Source: Sphaerosporella brunnea (lineage: Eukaryota; Ascomycota; Pezizomycetes; Pezizales; Pyronemataceae). Taken from it: a stretch of 64,000 nt of DNA. Positions 46,611 through 58,282 of the stretch are shown piece after piece. How positions within the stretch are numbered: the first letter of the stretch is position 1; each line of letters opens with the position of its first letter. Both the position numbers and the translations under genes were made by a program. Location of the stretch: assembly GCA_008704415.1 (NCBI GenBank), contig VXIS01000051.1:1-64000 (forward strand), given 5' to 3'. The notes below the pieces were generated by a model. It had not been told where the DNA came from. It saw only the letters and a list, made by a program, of their open reading frames with translations, and did not search any database.

Positions 46611-49600
46611 TCGTGAACTGCTTAGAGAGAAAAAAAAATTACTCCTCCTCCACCCACCCCCCACTGTAAACATGCCGCTGCCCCGCAAGGCAAATCCAAA
46701 AAGAACCGAAAGTGATGGCGTGCAGCGGCGGCGGCGGGTTTTTCTCTGTAATATTGAGATTGATTATAGACGAGTTCTCTCCAGATGCAGGAGGAGAGTC
46801 AAAGGCGCCGATGAGAAGATTGGAGAGGTTGAAGCTTATGAGGTGTTTTCGAAGGACGACAAGAGGTTGGCAAGCTTTGCATTGAAAGATGTCGGTTTTT
46901 GGAAGCGCTGTATAGTGGGGAATTAGGGGAGCCGGTTATCTTTGCCTCCAGGACTTTGAGATGCTATGGACAGACAGCCGCGGACTACCAATGTCCGATG
47001 TTGCTAGAGCTGCTGGGCTGTTACTCCACACGGGAATGGAATGATTTTTCCGAGTGTTGCGATATATATGTCCTTGTTGTATCAGACCCAGGTAGGTGAT
47101 TGGTGGACCGCAGCCCGGGGCAGCGAAGTCAGAGTTCGGGTTGCGAGCCCCAGAGTACAAGCAGCCGACGTTCTGCTTCACAGCCACATGTATAGTGCGC
47201 GTCGTTTTAAACCGATGACTCCTGGCAAGGGGCCGTGTTGCGCGAGTGATTTCTAGTGAATATTGCCAGCAAAATACCATACCCAGTTGCCGACCTCAAA
47301 AACAGAAACCCGATACTGTGCGGCTCTACCCGCTCAAACTCATACGGACCTCGCGAGGCCAGCATCCAGCCTTTTTTCGGTACTGAGGCGCGAGGCTACA
47401 CCGTTCCCCGCCGCATCACCATCTGGGGCCTGGGTTTGAGGGTGCAGTATTTCTGAATGGCTCCTGCTTTCACCGATAGTGTGACAGGGACATGCGCATC
47501 ACTACGTAGAAATGCTCCTCTAGTATCAGTTTTCGGTTTTCGGTGTGATCACTGAATACTGAGCATATACTGATACCGGTGGTACTGAGCGAAATCCAAA
47601 CGTCAACGGGCCCTATATATAACTGTTTGGAGAAAAACATTGGTCAACCCCTCTCACTCAGGGCGACCGAACAAAGGCAATACATTGCCAGTGCAACCCT
47701 GATAGCCATGCGAGTTTGCCGTTTTACGCCGTGTTGCTGGAAAACGGTAATAGCCACCATCAAGCTGTCCGTTGCATTGGGAATGTTCCATCAGGAGGGT
47801 GCGGTGTACATGTGTTAGGCACGAGGGATCACTCGTGCGATGCAGCCGGGGGCTGTCTGCAAAGATCAGTAGCCAGCCAGCCAACCCGGTCTGTTTTTGG
47901 GCCGGCTACTGGCAACACGGACTTACGTCCTGGGGCTGCAATATCAGGCTGGCTGGTTTTGCGCATCGAACTTCCAGCCAACCTTCCCAGCCTACCGTGA
48001 GTAGTTATGATGCACGCAGTCAATAACCCGGGTGCAAGAAGATTTGAGTGCAGCAACAGCCGACCACATCAAATTCTCCCGGTGGACGTGAGAAAGCAGT
48101 AGAAATGGATGCAAGTGATGCAGAAAAGTTCACTTTCCGGCGTTGGCGGAAGTTTGTTCCTGCCGCGCTTTTCCAGTGGTGCTTTTGCGAGAGCGTTTAG
48201 TTGCTGAATCCTTCGTTTTGAGGGTCGTGGCATTTTATTGTGGTCGGTCGCTGTCAATGACGTACTTTCATACAAAATGCTCGGCCGGCATGCCATTCAA
48301 CTTTCCACAAAGGTCTCGGCAAGCACCAAAAAAAAACGACACATGAAAGTTCTTCGTCAGGTCAACAATCTGTGGATTTTAGATTTCCGGACCGGGCCAT
48401 TCTCAGCCCCGGAAGGGGTTCCTATGCGTCCCCAGGTTATTGACTGCGTGCATCATACCTACTTACACCAGACCCGGGCATCGCGCAACGGCACCGTGCC
48501 CTTTCCACCAGACTCTGCCCAACGACACCTTTGCGTAGCCGTATCCCAAGATCCTGCCCCAGGAGAAAAACCCAGAAGCAGTAACAGACACCGGTACCTC
48601 TCGTGTACCCTTAGATATGCCAGTGATCGCCAGTTGCTGACACAGATTACATACAGGAACAGCCGCAGCCCACCTCGCAGCTTCCTGCATGCCATACCGG
48701 ACCGCAGATCCCAAACTCCGGCCCTGTCAATGGAAGACTTCCCGCAGCGTTCAGAAGCCAGAAACGGTGTCTGAAAAGGTCCCAATTTCCCGTCAGGTTG
48801 ATTTTTGACTTCACACCTCGTGGTACACAACATCTTTGCCTTCACACCACCACCGATCGAGGGCGACGTCATGGCAGATGTTTCATAGCTGTGCGGAGCG
48901 ACCGCCGCCCTAACCACCTTGCGCGACCCGGATTTTTGGACGTCTGGAAGTCTGAATAGACCCCCCCCCCCCCCTGTTGGGATGTCAATGCCGGGTAGGT
49001 GGTTTGCAGTACAACGAGTACCTACCGCGCCGGCGGGTACTACAAGAGGAGGGCTTGCTGATGGAGGAAATGCAGGACTACCGTGAGGACAGGACAAGAC
49101 GTCGGCGGACAGCAGATGCCAATTAACTCAGAGAGTCAACCGTCATCAACCGTACCCGCACCCACTGCAAGACGCCTCCATCTCGATTACAAGCAGAAGC
49201 TCGAGTTGATCACTCCTTGCCTGGAGAACAAAGTTGCTTCATGGCCCACGAAGCCTTTAGCTGGAGGAAAAAGGAAACTTTCGAACATCTTAAGAAGGCG
49301 ACTATCTTAGACTCGAGCAAGGGCCTGAGTTAAAAAAACATTATAGCAGTTGCAAAAAACGATAGGCCAAACGAGAGCACCGGAGGATAGTTGTTTGGCT
49401 TTGGCCGTCGGCTGGAATTGGACTCAGTCTTGGGAAAATCTGTGTGTTTTGAGAAAGAGGTTCCACAAATAAGTTTGACACAATTCCTGCAACTCAGAAA
49501 AACGATCCAGGGAAAGGACAGCACAACCCTTGAGATGTTCTGGGAACGACAAGACCAGGTTTAGTCTGCAGACCTTTGATGATTGCTCAGAGGCCGTCCC

Positions 49601-50157
49601 TCTGGCAGTGATGTATAATATCGGCAGAGGGTGCGCGGAGTCGGTCATCTTAAGCACCGAAACTGTATCGCACATCGAGGCCATAAGCCGCCGTGGTGTG
49701 ATAAGTCTAGCGATATCTGTAAAAACACCCTGTGCAAACTGCTTGTATACGTTTTATCAAGCTAAAGCAAATTCAAATACTTGTATTTTAGAAAGTAATC
49801 CTTTCAATTTTTCTGTGGCAGCTGACTTTAGTAATTCCGAAGGTAGTTTGCGGTCTTGAGTCGTTTGTGTTTGTGTTTGGTGAGAAGTAGGTCGTACTCG
49901 CTAGTACATTCCTGTATTGGTAACCGGGGTGTTCGTACGTGAAAACCTAACCGATTATTTGTCACTATCACTTTACCGTTGTTTCTCAAGAAAAATATGT
50001 ACTCGAACCACCAGCGCGTCTATTTGGGAGGGTGGGTTGTTTGCTTCACGCAGAATGGGGAGATGACAGGGAGAGAAATGTGGATTCAACAGTTGCCCCT
50101 TCTTTACAATATGCGATGAGGACCTGGGCAAAAGAAATATAAACGGAAAAAAGGCAG
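46611..50157. other. gene-poor region with unassigned open frames
   Basis: No gene recognised. Plus-strand frames starting with ATG at about 46672 (basic, Arg-rich, about 85 codons), 49116 (about 65 codons) and 49530-49859 look partly protein-like. A stretch at 49418-49560 reads ELDSVLGKSVCFEKEVPQIS and LTQFLQLRKTIQGKDS but is not in frame with its neighbours. A TATATATAA near 47613 could be a decayed promoter. Poly-C at about 48960-48974. Confidence 0.4.
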
Positions 50158-51587
50158 TTATATCTGACTCAACGGCAATACGACACCACCATCCCCCCCA
50201 GTCTCACCACTCCCCCTTCTAGAGCTCGCATTCGAATCTCTCCGGAATCCAACCACACTCGCCGAGCTCCTTCGCCTGGTGCCAAAAAGAAACCCATGCG
50301 CCGTCCTCTGCACCATCTGACCACCATCCGACTGCAGGGCGTGATTATCGTCCACTCTCTTTATCCGCTCCCGTTCGGCTGGTACCAAGCTTAGGAACAA
50401 GGGGTACACGATCAGGGCGCCGAAGCAGGCAACCAAGATGGGGGTGGCATTGACGGTTCCTTTCGAATTACTGACCGAGTAGAAGACTACGGGCCACACG
50501 ACGCCTCCTAGCCCTAGCGATGCCACAAGGAGCATACTCGCCGCCTTGAGATCCCTTCCCAGCCCTCGTAGCGCCACGACGAAGATCGTCGGGTACATTG
50601 GGCCCTGGAAAGATGCGTTCAGTAAGTATGCGACGATACCTTGGTGCTCGGAAGTAGTGACCGCGAGGGCGGAGGCGATGAGGAGGCCGATGGTGAATAG
50701 TAAGAGGAGCCAGCGAGGCCGGAGGAGGAATAGTAGACCTGCTGTTGCAAAGCGTCCCGCTGCGAACAGTCCCCGCGCAGATTCCTCCAGCTTGAGGGCG
50801 AGGCTGTCTGTGACGTTGATGCCAAGGACTAGGTAGTGTCGAGAGAAAAGTCTAATGATTTCTTGTCCGCCGGCATAGAGGAATAGTACCCACATAGCAA
50901 GGGTAAAGCTGAGACCGTAGGGGCCGCGGAAAATACACTTGGCAGAGCTGAGGAACGGTGGATCCTGATCTTGAAACTCGGGGAGGCGGGCGCAGCATAC
51001 GATCCCAGCCAGAATGAAGGCGACAAACCCGCAGCCTAGTAGGACCCATTGGCTATCAAGAAAGGTAGAAAAGCCTAGGGTATCCACGCTGGAATAAAAA
51101 CGTGTGGATTCCATAAGGAGGGGTATCAATGCTCCGATCGAACGGCAGCCTTCCATGAAGTTGACACGCACTTCGGCGTACTCTTGAGGCCCTATAAGTA
51201 CTATGAAGGCGTTGATCGATATCTCGAGGATGCCGCAGCCGGCACCAAGCACGATCATGGTGATAGTCAGACCGGGAAAGGAGTGCAGAATTGCACTGGG
51301 CCAGAAGGCCATACAAGCTACACTATATGTAAATAGCCCGACTGCCATAGTGCTCTGGAAACCGTATCCTTTAAGTGATAAGCCGGGATAGGTAATAGCT
51401 GCTATGGCATAGGCCCTGTTGGTTGCGTTAACGGCCGTCCAACTGCACGCATGCAGGCCGCCTACCCATAAAATGCCGAATGCACACCCAATGACTGTTT
51501 GGTATTCGTGTCTCTAATAGCCTCGAATTTCTTGTGCATCACGTCAAGGATTCCGAAGGCAAGACCGGCCAGGACTAGTCTAACCAT
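50158..51587 (-). CDS. MFS transporter, fucose/glucose-permease (FHS)-like
   Basis: Predicted plasma-membrane or vacuolar transporter of the major facilitator superfamily. Exons 51466-51587 and 50158-51415 with a 50-bp intron give 459 residues and about eleven to twelve hydrophobic helices. The opening LAGLAFGILDVMHKKF matches helix 1 of FHS-type permeases (usually FLWGFAYGLLDVLNKHF). The helix 4-5 part, GCGILEISINAFIVLIGP then YAEVRVNFMEG, matches their G-E-(T/I)-N-P-(Y/F)-I-GP signature but lacks the Asn-Pro. The C-terminal tail after about residue 410 is polar (RRRSSASVVG). With the start at 51587 the N-terminus is unusually short. The same frame stays open upstream inside the receptor gene, so the true start may lie further up or the gene may be trimmed. 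Substrate unknown. Confidence 0.82.
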
Positions 51588-51613
51588 CAGTAATCCCTCG
51601 GCACAGTGACGAA

Positions 51614-52981
51614 TTACCAGAAGCTCGTACAAATTGGGCCAATCAGCATGATAAGCAACGGCATCGCTTTTTTTGTACTTTGAAACACGCTGAACTCGTG
51701 TTCTGATATTCCGTAGGTATTCAGTCGAGGGAGACGTGGAGGTCCAGCCCTTGTGGGGACGCTGCTGTTGGCGGAGCGTTGCGTAGTGGGCGAAGGAGTT
51801 GAGTCCTGTCCGCCACCAGATTCCATGCACCGATAATCGCTGATGACTTGATAGAGACAGCAGAAATTCGAGAGGAGTGGTTTGAGCATGGGTATTGACC
51901 CCACGATGATTCCGACATGTCCCGTGACTGAAGCCCACAGAAATCCTGCATCATTCCAGCGGACATCGGCGTTCTGTACGGCTTTCTGAAAGTAGTAGGC
52001 TCGCACTACTTGAAGTACAGCTACACTGAGGCCAGTGAGAAGTCAGAACCAGACTCACAAATGGCTATATTATGCTTATACTCACAAGCCTCCCAGCCCA
52101 AAAAGGAACATCAACGTCAGCTTTTGCTTCCGGGGTATTTGCAGGCCGGCCAGGACCGGCATTGGGATCAGGATCATGGCGAAATCAGTCGAAATATGGA
52201 GAGAAGTGGCTGCACAGGCTAGCTTCACCACATCGGCGCAATACCATCCATCCGGTAGGTTGGTCAGCGGTTTGAACGAAATCCATAACTAAAGTAGGTT
52301 AGGAGTATTCCCCAATAAAAAAACTCTAGAGTGACCTACTGGTTGGCATGCCCATATGTAACTCAGGCTCAGTGTGATCGCTCCAACGTTGACAATCAAC
52401 ATAGCAGCCCAGATGATCCACTTGACTCTATTGTACCGCTCGAATAGTGCTTTGTAATACACCAGCACAGAGTTTTTGACCATGGCTGCCGCAGGGTTCT
52501 GCGTATGTATTAACATCTCATTGGATGGCCAGTTCCGGAATACTTAGGGTTCCCACGTATAGGAAAGTATACACAAAGCTTGCCTGAAAAATTAGCATGG
52601 AATATGTGCTAGGGAAAGTGCTTCTATCTCACCTTCCGCCTAGCCACTGGGTCTGATATTCTAGCGCCTAGTTTACTCAATCAACACCCTAACTCGCCGG
52701 TTGTGCTGACTTGGTCGTTGGAGGGCTTACTTATGCACAGTGCTGAAGATACTCCGACAGAAAGCACCTGCACGGTCAGCAAGGGTCTTCAAGGAATAAT
52801 CCACGCCCCTTCCACACAGCCATACCCAGCCTATTAGGATGAACCAGTCATCCAAAGATATTCGTTTCCGGATTATATGTTTGGAGATAAACCGGAGGAC
52901 GACCGCTGTCAAAGACAAAGCGCATAACGATATTGAAAGGGCTAGGATTAGGTGTTTTTGAGGATTTGGCTCGGGCGTCAT
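51614..52981 (-). CDS. Pth11-like seven-helix membrane protein (fungal rhodopsin-like domain)
   Basis: Plasma-membrane protein of the large fungal Pth11-related family, thought to sense surfaces or nutrients. Seven minus-strand exons: 52826-52981, 52731-52767, 52633-52667, 52557-52583, 52340-52498, 52086-52288 and 51614-52025, giving 342 residues. Three are only 27-37 bp, yet frame is kept. Order: KHLILALSISLCALSL and LRFISKHI (helix 1), the family's acidic motif RISLDDWFILIGW, then FLYNPAAAMVKNSVLVYYK (helix 3), WIIWAAMLIVNVGAITLSL, then CADVVKLACAATSLHISTDF, PMPVLAGLQIPRKQKL, GLGGFVAVLQVVRAYYF and GIIVGSIPMLKPLL. The Ser-rich C-tail is cytosolic. No CFEM domain. The MFS gene starts only 26 bp downstream on the same strand. 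Small-exon boundaries are the least certain part. Confidence 0.82.
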
Positions 52982-53460
52982 GTCGACTTGGGGGCACGAG
53001 GACAATGCATCAAAGAAAAGGATAAGATGATAATGTCAAGGGGGAAGTGCGGCATTTCATCCTTCCTTCCTCGCACCTTTGACGACTTTGCTTTGACAGG
53101 TAGCACAGGATGGGGAATGGGTGACACGTTCGGGTCGAGGCTTGAGCGGATGGTGGAGGGTGGCCACGAAAAGAGAATAAGAAGGTTCATGGGGCAGCTT
53201 CCAGATGGCTGAATTGGGGGTATGAGAAGGTTCATGGGCCGGAGAATCGACGGAGATACAAAGGAGCGCGGGAGCTTGGGATGGCGGGCTATGACGACAT
53301 GTTTCTTGCGGTTTGCGTCGGACCACAGCAACAGAGGATCCCCTTGTCCGGCAGCCGATTTCATGGGAAAAAATAAGCGCAGGCGCCAGGTGGGGCGGGT
53401 GGGCCGCGCGCCTGAGCAATACTTATTTTACTGCATAACTTTGCCCTCTGTATCTACTTC

Positions 53461-53640
53461 TAGCCGATGATAAGGATCAAAACAGTGCTTCTTACGAAGC
53501 CTGACATCACAGAAGGGGCACTTCTTGGTGGAAGTGCGAGCTTTAGGGTGAAGCTCTGCTGAGCTGGTCTCGGCGTTCTTCTTTCTTCTGTGGACGGTGG
53601 ACAAAAAACTGCAGTGGGCTCCATTATTTGTGAAAGCCCA
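53461..53640 (-). other. possible retrotransposon zinc-knuckle relic
   Basis: On the minus strand a frame reads TSTKKCPFCDVRLRKKHCF then DPYHRLEVD and stops. Cys-x2-Cys followed by His-Cys with a tyrosine and histidine resembles Gag zinc knuckles of Ty1/copia elements, but spacing is irregular. No reverse transcriptase or LTR is seen nearby. Weak call. Confidence 0.2.
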
Positions 53641-56600
53641 GAGGCTCTCCTTGTCCTAAGAGAGCGCATCGGCTGACTGTGCTGCAACGGCGTGAAGTGC
53701 GGGCATGGCGGGAGCCTGGGAGCGTTCTGTGGCCCCACGGTAGGCAAGTCCTCATCCTAAAGCTTCACCATGAGCGTTGTCTCTGCTTCCTTCTACTAGG
53801 CAAGCGAATTACCGCTTCAGCATCGCCCAGTGCCTCCGGGCTGTACGCAACCTCGTAGTCAATTGCTTCCTCCTCAAGTTCCCCATAGCCTGCATTCTCT
53901 CTGCTGGCCTCGCTATTCTCCCCCCCAACCGGGTCCCCTCCCCCAACATTCTCACCCCCGCTGCCCTCTACCCTACCTCTGTCGCCCTCCCCTGCCCTCG
54001 TAATTCCCTTGTTCCCTCCCTCCTGTATTCCTAGGCGTGCTCGGTTCTCCTCACCGTCCCGGCGTTCGGTTCGGGTTGGATTTCGCGCGACGTCACAGGG
54101 CTCTGGGCGACCACAGCTATGACTGGTTTCTCGCGTTTGTTCACTTTTCCATGAAAACGGGTAATGGGATCCGCTGTCAAATCCACCAATCTTCACAACG
54201 AGTCCTGCCGTGCTGACAATAAGTTCAGGACCGGAGTGTCGTCCCAGGACTGATCCGGTGGCCCCAGTGTTCCACCTTAAGATTCTGCCCACCGAGGACT
54301 AGAGTAAATCCGATGCAGGTGGCCAGAGATCCGAGCCCTCTGACTCTAGGCAGGTTTTTGCAGCGAGTCATATCTCCGGTATCTATCTTAGGGTCCGTGA
54401 ATGAATGTGGCAACTCCGAGTAATCGCTTCTCATGCCTTGACCTCATGGCGGCTCCCGCAATGACATGTATCTGTCAACATGGAAAGATACGGCCTTAGC
54501 TCAGGGCTGAGCAAATTCCACGTTCCCATTCATTCTGAACCTACTGAGTAGATACCGTATTAATCTCGGTGTCAGGTCGGGGAGTTGGGGTTAATGTTGC
54601 GCGACGTCACCACAGTACCTCCAGCCCCGACCGTGACAACAACCAACAAAATGCTGCCGGCAATGCCCCGACTGAGCAAAAGGGACATTACTTGGGCGCT
54701 AGAAGCCGAGCAGGAGGAGCAGGAGCAGGTTGAGCAGGAGCAGGTTGAGCAGGAGGAGGAGGATGAGGATGAGCAGGACGATACTCGACAGAGGAGGAGG
54801 AGGAAACTGAGGGTGGTGGAGCGTCACGCAAGTACCTAGGCCCACAAGCAATAGTCGATGTGGAGGACCCGGATCTTCCCCCACTTGCCCTACTACAGGA
54901 AATCAGTCTCCTCACAGAGATAGTAAACCTGCGCCCTGGGAAGCGGAGCGGAAACGGTGGATCACTCCGGACGAGGGCTAGAGAGACAGAAGAAGCGAAA
55001 AGCGACCACCTGGGAGGATCTTTTGGAGGCTTTGGAGTTGGTAGGAAATGCTAGATAGTGGAAATGCGCATCCTGATGACTTGGTGTGTTGGTGAGGCAT
55101 GGGAGAAACCGCAGGCTGAGCGCTCAGAGATGATTAAGAGGCCATTTCTCGACACAGTCATTGCTCTTTCTCCTGATAGTTCGCAGGAAGCTGCTCCACA
55201 TCAAGGAAGTCGAGGACGTCGCTGTGGAGAAGTGCGATTGCACAGGCACTGGCAGTGAAGGGGGGTTAAATTGTAACCTAGCACCGGGGGTTCAGCGTGG
55301 TAAGAGATGGAGGATATTTGGCATGGATTTTTGCGCTTGCTGGAGGGGAGGGGATCATAGCTTCGGATGATAAGGTAAAGGAGCACGCAGAAGACGTTGT
55401 TCCCTCGCCTTATAGCCCTGCCCGCCCTATGTCCGCGTTAATACGGTATGCTTCCAAAAAATATGGACTCGTCCATAAAGCCGTTGCGAGAATGAACTTC
55501 ATTTTCGACTAACACTACCACGGCCCACCGCGTTCAAAGAATATCAACAACAGCTACATTATAGCGAGAGGGTGCATCGATGCATATGCCTCGCAGCCGT
55601 AATAACACGGTCAGAATTCCGCTGAGAGATGACGTGCAAGATTACCGAAGGAAGCGCGGTAGCAATGGGTGGATATCTAAATTTTCAGATCTTGATAGTG
55701 AGGTGGCGGTACGTAAGGATGGATCTGGCACGGTGCGAATAGCCCACGCATTACAGACAATTCCACAAATGGGCTGTGTGGCTCTCAAGCCACATAGCGG
55801 ACCAGCAGCAGCTTCTATCGAGACGTCTGGAACCGCTCAGTGTCGTTCGAGACGCCATATTTAACCACCGGCCTATCTGGCGTCGAGTGCTGCACCGTGA
55901 TTCGTGATGTCGATCGCAATCAGCCAATCGTCATCGTCCCAAATTTTAACCGGGGATACCGACAAGACCTACCAAAACGGTCGAGGACCTCAACGCCATC
56001 ACGATCCGCGGTTCCGATGAGCATGAAGTCGTTGACGTACTCTAAGTCTCTGACCACTCTACGTATAGGTAACACCAATTGCAATGACCTGAGCTACATA
56101 CAGCAGTTATCTACGCCTAACAATAAAGGTTGGCTTCCTGTTTTTTTGGTTGATTCGCTCTCTGGCTGCATGTCTCTTCCCTTTCTTTTTAGCTGCAGGT
56201 GTCACCCATTTTTTACAGGCGATCATGCAATCTGATCGACAGGATGAAGACTTTCTCGGCAACAGCAAGACACAAGGCAACTCAAAAAGTGCATGTCCAG
56301 CAACGCAGCTCCACCGATCCGGAAGGCTTGTTCGCGCCCTCCCCCCTTTTTGCTAGGCATCTGCCACGCGGAAACAACGTTGTGTCTGCGTTTGAATCAG
56401 GCCTGGTTGAAATCAACTAATCGGCGAAAAAAACGACACTGCTCTGCTCCACATCGAGCTTAGCGCGGTGATGTGCATAAAAGGCACGAGGCGTCCTCGT
56501 GGACATGCTCCTCGTGGCGTGCTGGGGTTGTTCTTCCGCACCGGCTGTGAGGCCAGGCCTGCGTCGAGCAGCCAACCAGCCAAGCCAATCGGCAATCGCC

Positions 56601-57170
56601 ATTCTGGCCGTGCCCAGCCACCCAGACAACAGCCGTTTGGACACACGCTTTCTTATTGCGGTGTGCTGCAGGACGTTTGCATGCATGTTTTACCTCGCAA
56701 GTGCTATTTAGGCCCTCAGTGTGAGGAGTATGTGTGTCCTCCCGTGTGCTCGTTGCGGCGTTATAATTAGTACTGCTTGCAGCTTTGGAGTTTCAAGTAC
56801 CAAGCAGACGCCGTTGGTTCTGAGCGCGAAGGGGACAAAGGGACAGCGACGCGACAGTCGACAAGACATATTTTTGCTTTTTTTTTTGAGCGATGCGGAA
56901 GTGCTGATGTGTGTGGGGTGGGGGCCGTTAACAAAGGAGCTACTGAGCAGTTGCCTCCAAGTGGAGCCGCGCACGGGGAGATTGGGCATGAATCACATGA
57001 TTGACGCAAACGCTCATCCAACCTATGCCGATACCTGGCGTGTGGCCTTCGAGTCGTACAGCCGACTCCTCTATAAGAATACGGCCGGGACCGCTGGGGC
57101 GTATGCTTGTAAGTTGTAACGTGAAAATTTTGACGGAGAGAGTGGCTTGTCCCATGCAAACCGGTCACCC

Positions 57171-57281
57171 ATATTCTTATGGGGAGATTATTCTCATATG
57201 CAATATTCTTATAGGGAGATTATCCTCATATGCAATATTCTTGTAGGGAGATTATTCTCATATGCAATATTCTTATAGGGA
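57171..57281. repeat. 32-bp minisatellite, about 3.5 copies
   Basis: Units start ATATTCTTATAGGGAGATTA and end CATATGCA: 57171-57202, 57203-57234, 57235-57266 and a partial unit to 57281. Copies differ at one or two bases. There are no spacers between units. Confidence 0.9.
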
Positions 57282-58282
57282 CCGTCGACTGTATATATGG
57301 AAAGCCGCACCGTCATAACCCAACGGGTTTCCTTCCAGATGTGCCCGTGAATTCCCAGCCGTTTGGCTCGACCTCGGACATGCATCTGGAGCGGCTAGGC
57401 GTTACTCCTTTCCACCCCTTGCTCCGTCTGCATGAGAAGAGCATGTTATGTTATCTTCCCATGCGCAAGCAATACGGCACCCTCAGCAAAAACATCGGTT
57501 CCCAGCTCTCCGAGTGCAAGTGCACTTTTTCATCACAGTAGGGGGCGGCGCCTTGCGCACTTATTTATTTATTTATCCATTGCAAGGCGGGCAGGGCAAC
57601 AAATGTGCCCCAGTGTTTGTGCTTCAAATCGACAAACACGAAAGGTGGGCAGATAGATGTCTCAGCATCAGGACAGCCATCATGTATGCACTAGTACTCT
57701 ACTCTAGCTACCGCCATACGATATGATGCGGCAGTATCGACCGGCTCTCAGCAGCGTAAAATTGCATGCCCCGAACTCCTTTTGGGATCCCGCTTCAGCG
57801 ATGCCTATGGCGAGGATCTTCCTGGTTCCCTTGCGGCTGTTTCACAACTCCCTCATCCCCAAAAGCCTGACGCCCGACGCCCGACGCCCACCACCGCCCC
57901 CACAAAGCAGTCCAATGCAGTCAGTCAGTTATCGAGGTCTGACAGTGCCTCCGTCTCCCCCAGAGAAGAGAAGATCTTCCTTCTAGAAACCCAGACCCGA
58001 CAAAACAATCCACAGTCCCCCCCCCCTCTCTCTTCCACGAACCCGATACGGCACCACAACTCCCCCTCAAAGACCTCGCCAGTTCTCCGTTCCCCGTTCC
58101 GTCGCTCCTATCCTCGCTCGATCGCTCGTTCATCCGTTCGTTACTTAAACATCCGGAAACGCCTGTTTCTCCTAGCCACATTTCCGTCGGGCGAAACCGA
58201 AATATCTCACTGTCTCGGCCCCCAGTCTGTACAGTTTCGCTCTGGCTCCGTCAACCTTGACTTTAACCCGGCCGACAGCAGG

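Larger units (their letters stand above)
52982..58282. other. long gene-poor region
   Basis: About 5.3 kb with no confident gene. It includes a zinc-knuckle-like relic (about 53.46-53.6 kb, -), a Glu/Gln-rich plus-strand frame at about 54690-54836, a frame ending MSALIRYASKKYGLVHKAVA (about 55430-55511), a 32-bp minisatellite (57171-57281), and CT/C-rich leader-like DNA before the kinase at 58283. Confidence 0.45.

Noticed and set aside
48459..49097. 212-codon minus-strand open frame
   Set aside because: Contains a poly-Gly run from poly-C, no domain and no supporting structure.
51587..51616. single fused receptor-transporter protein by splicing out the stop
   Set aside because: The available short intron options (for example a donor at the receptor TGG|TAA) give a stop or the wrong frame, so I kept two genes.
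57171..57281. CRISPR array
   Set aside because: Units are contiguous with no spacers and the DNA is eukaryotic.
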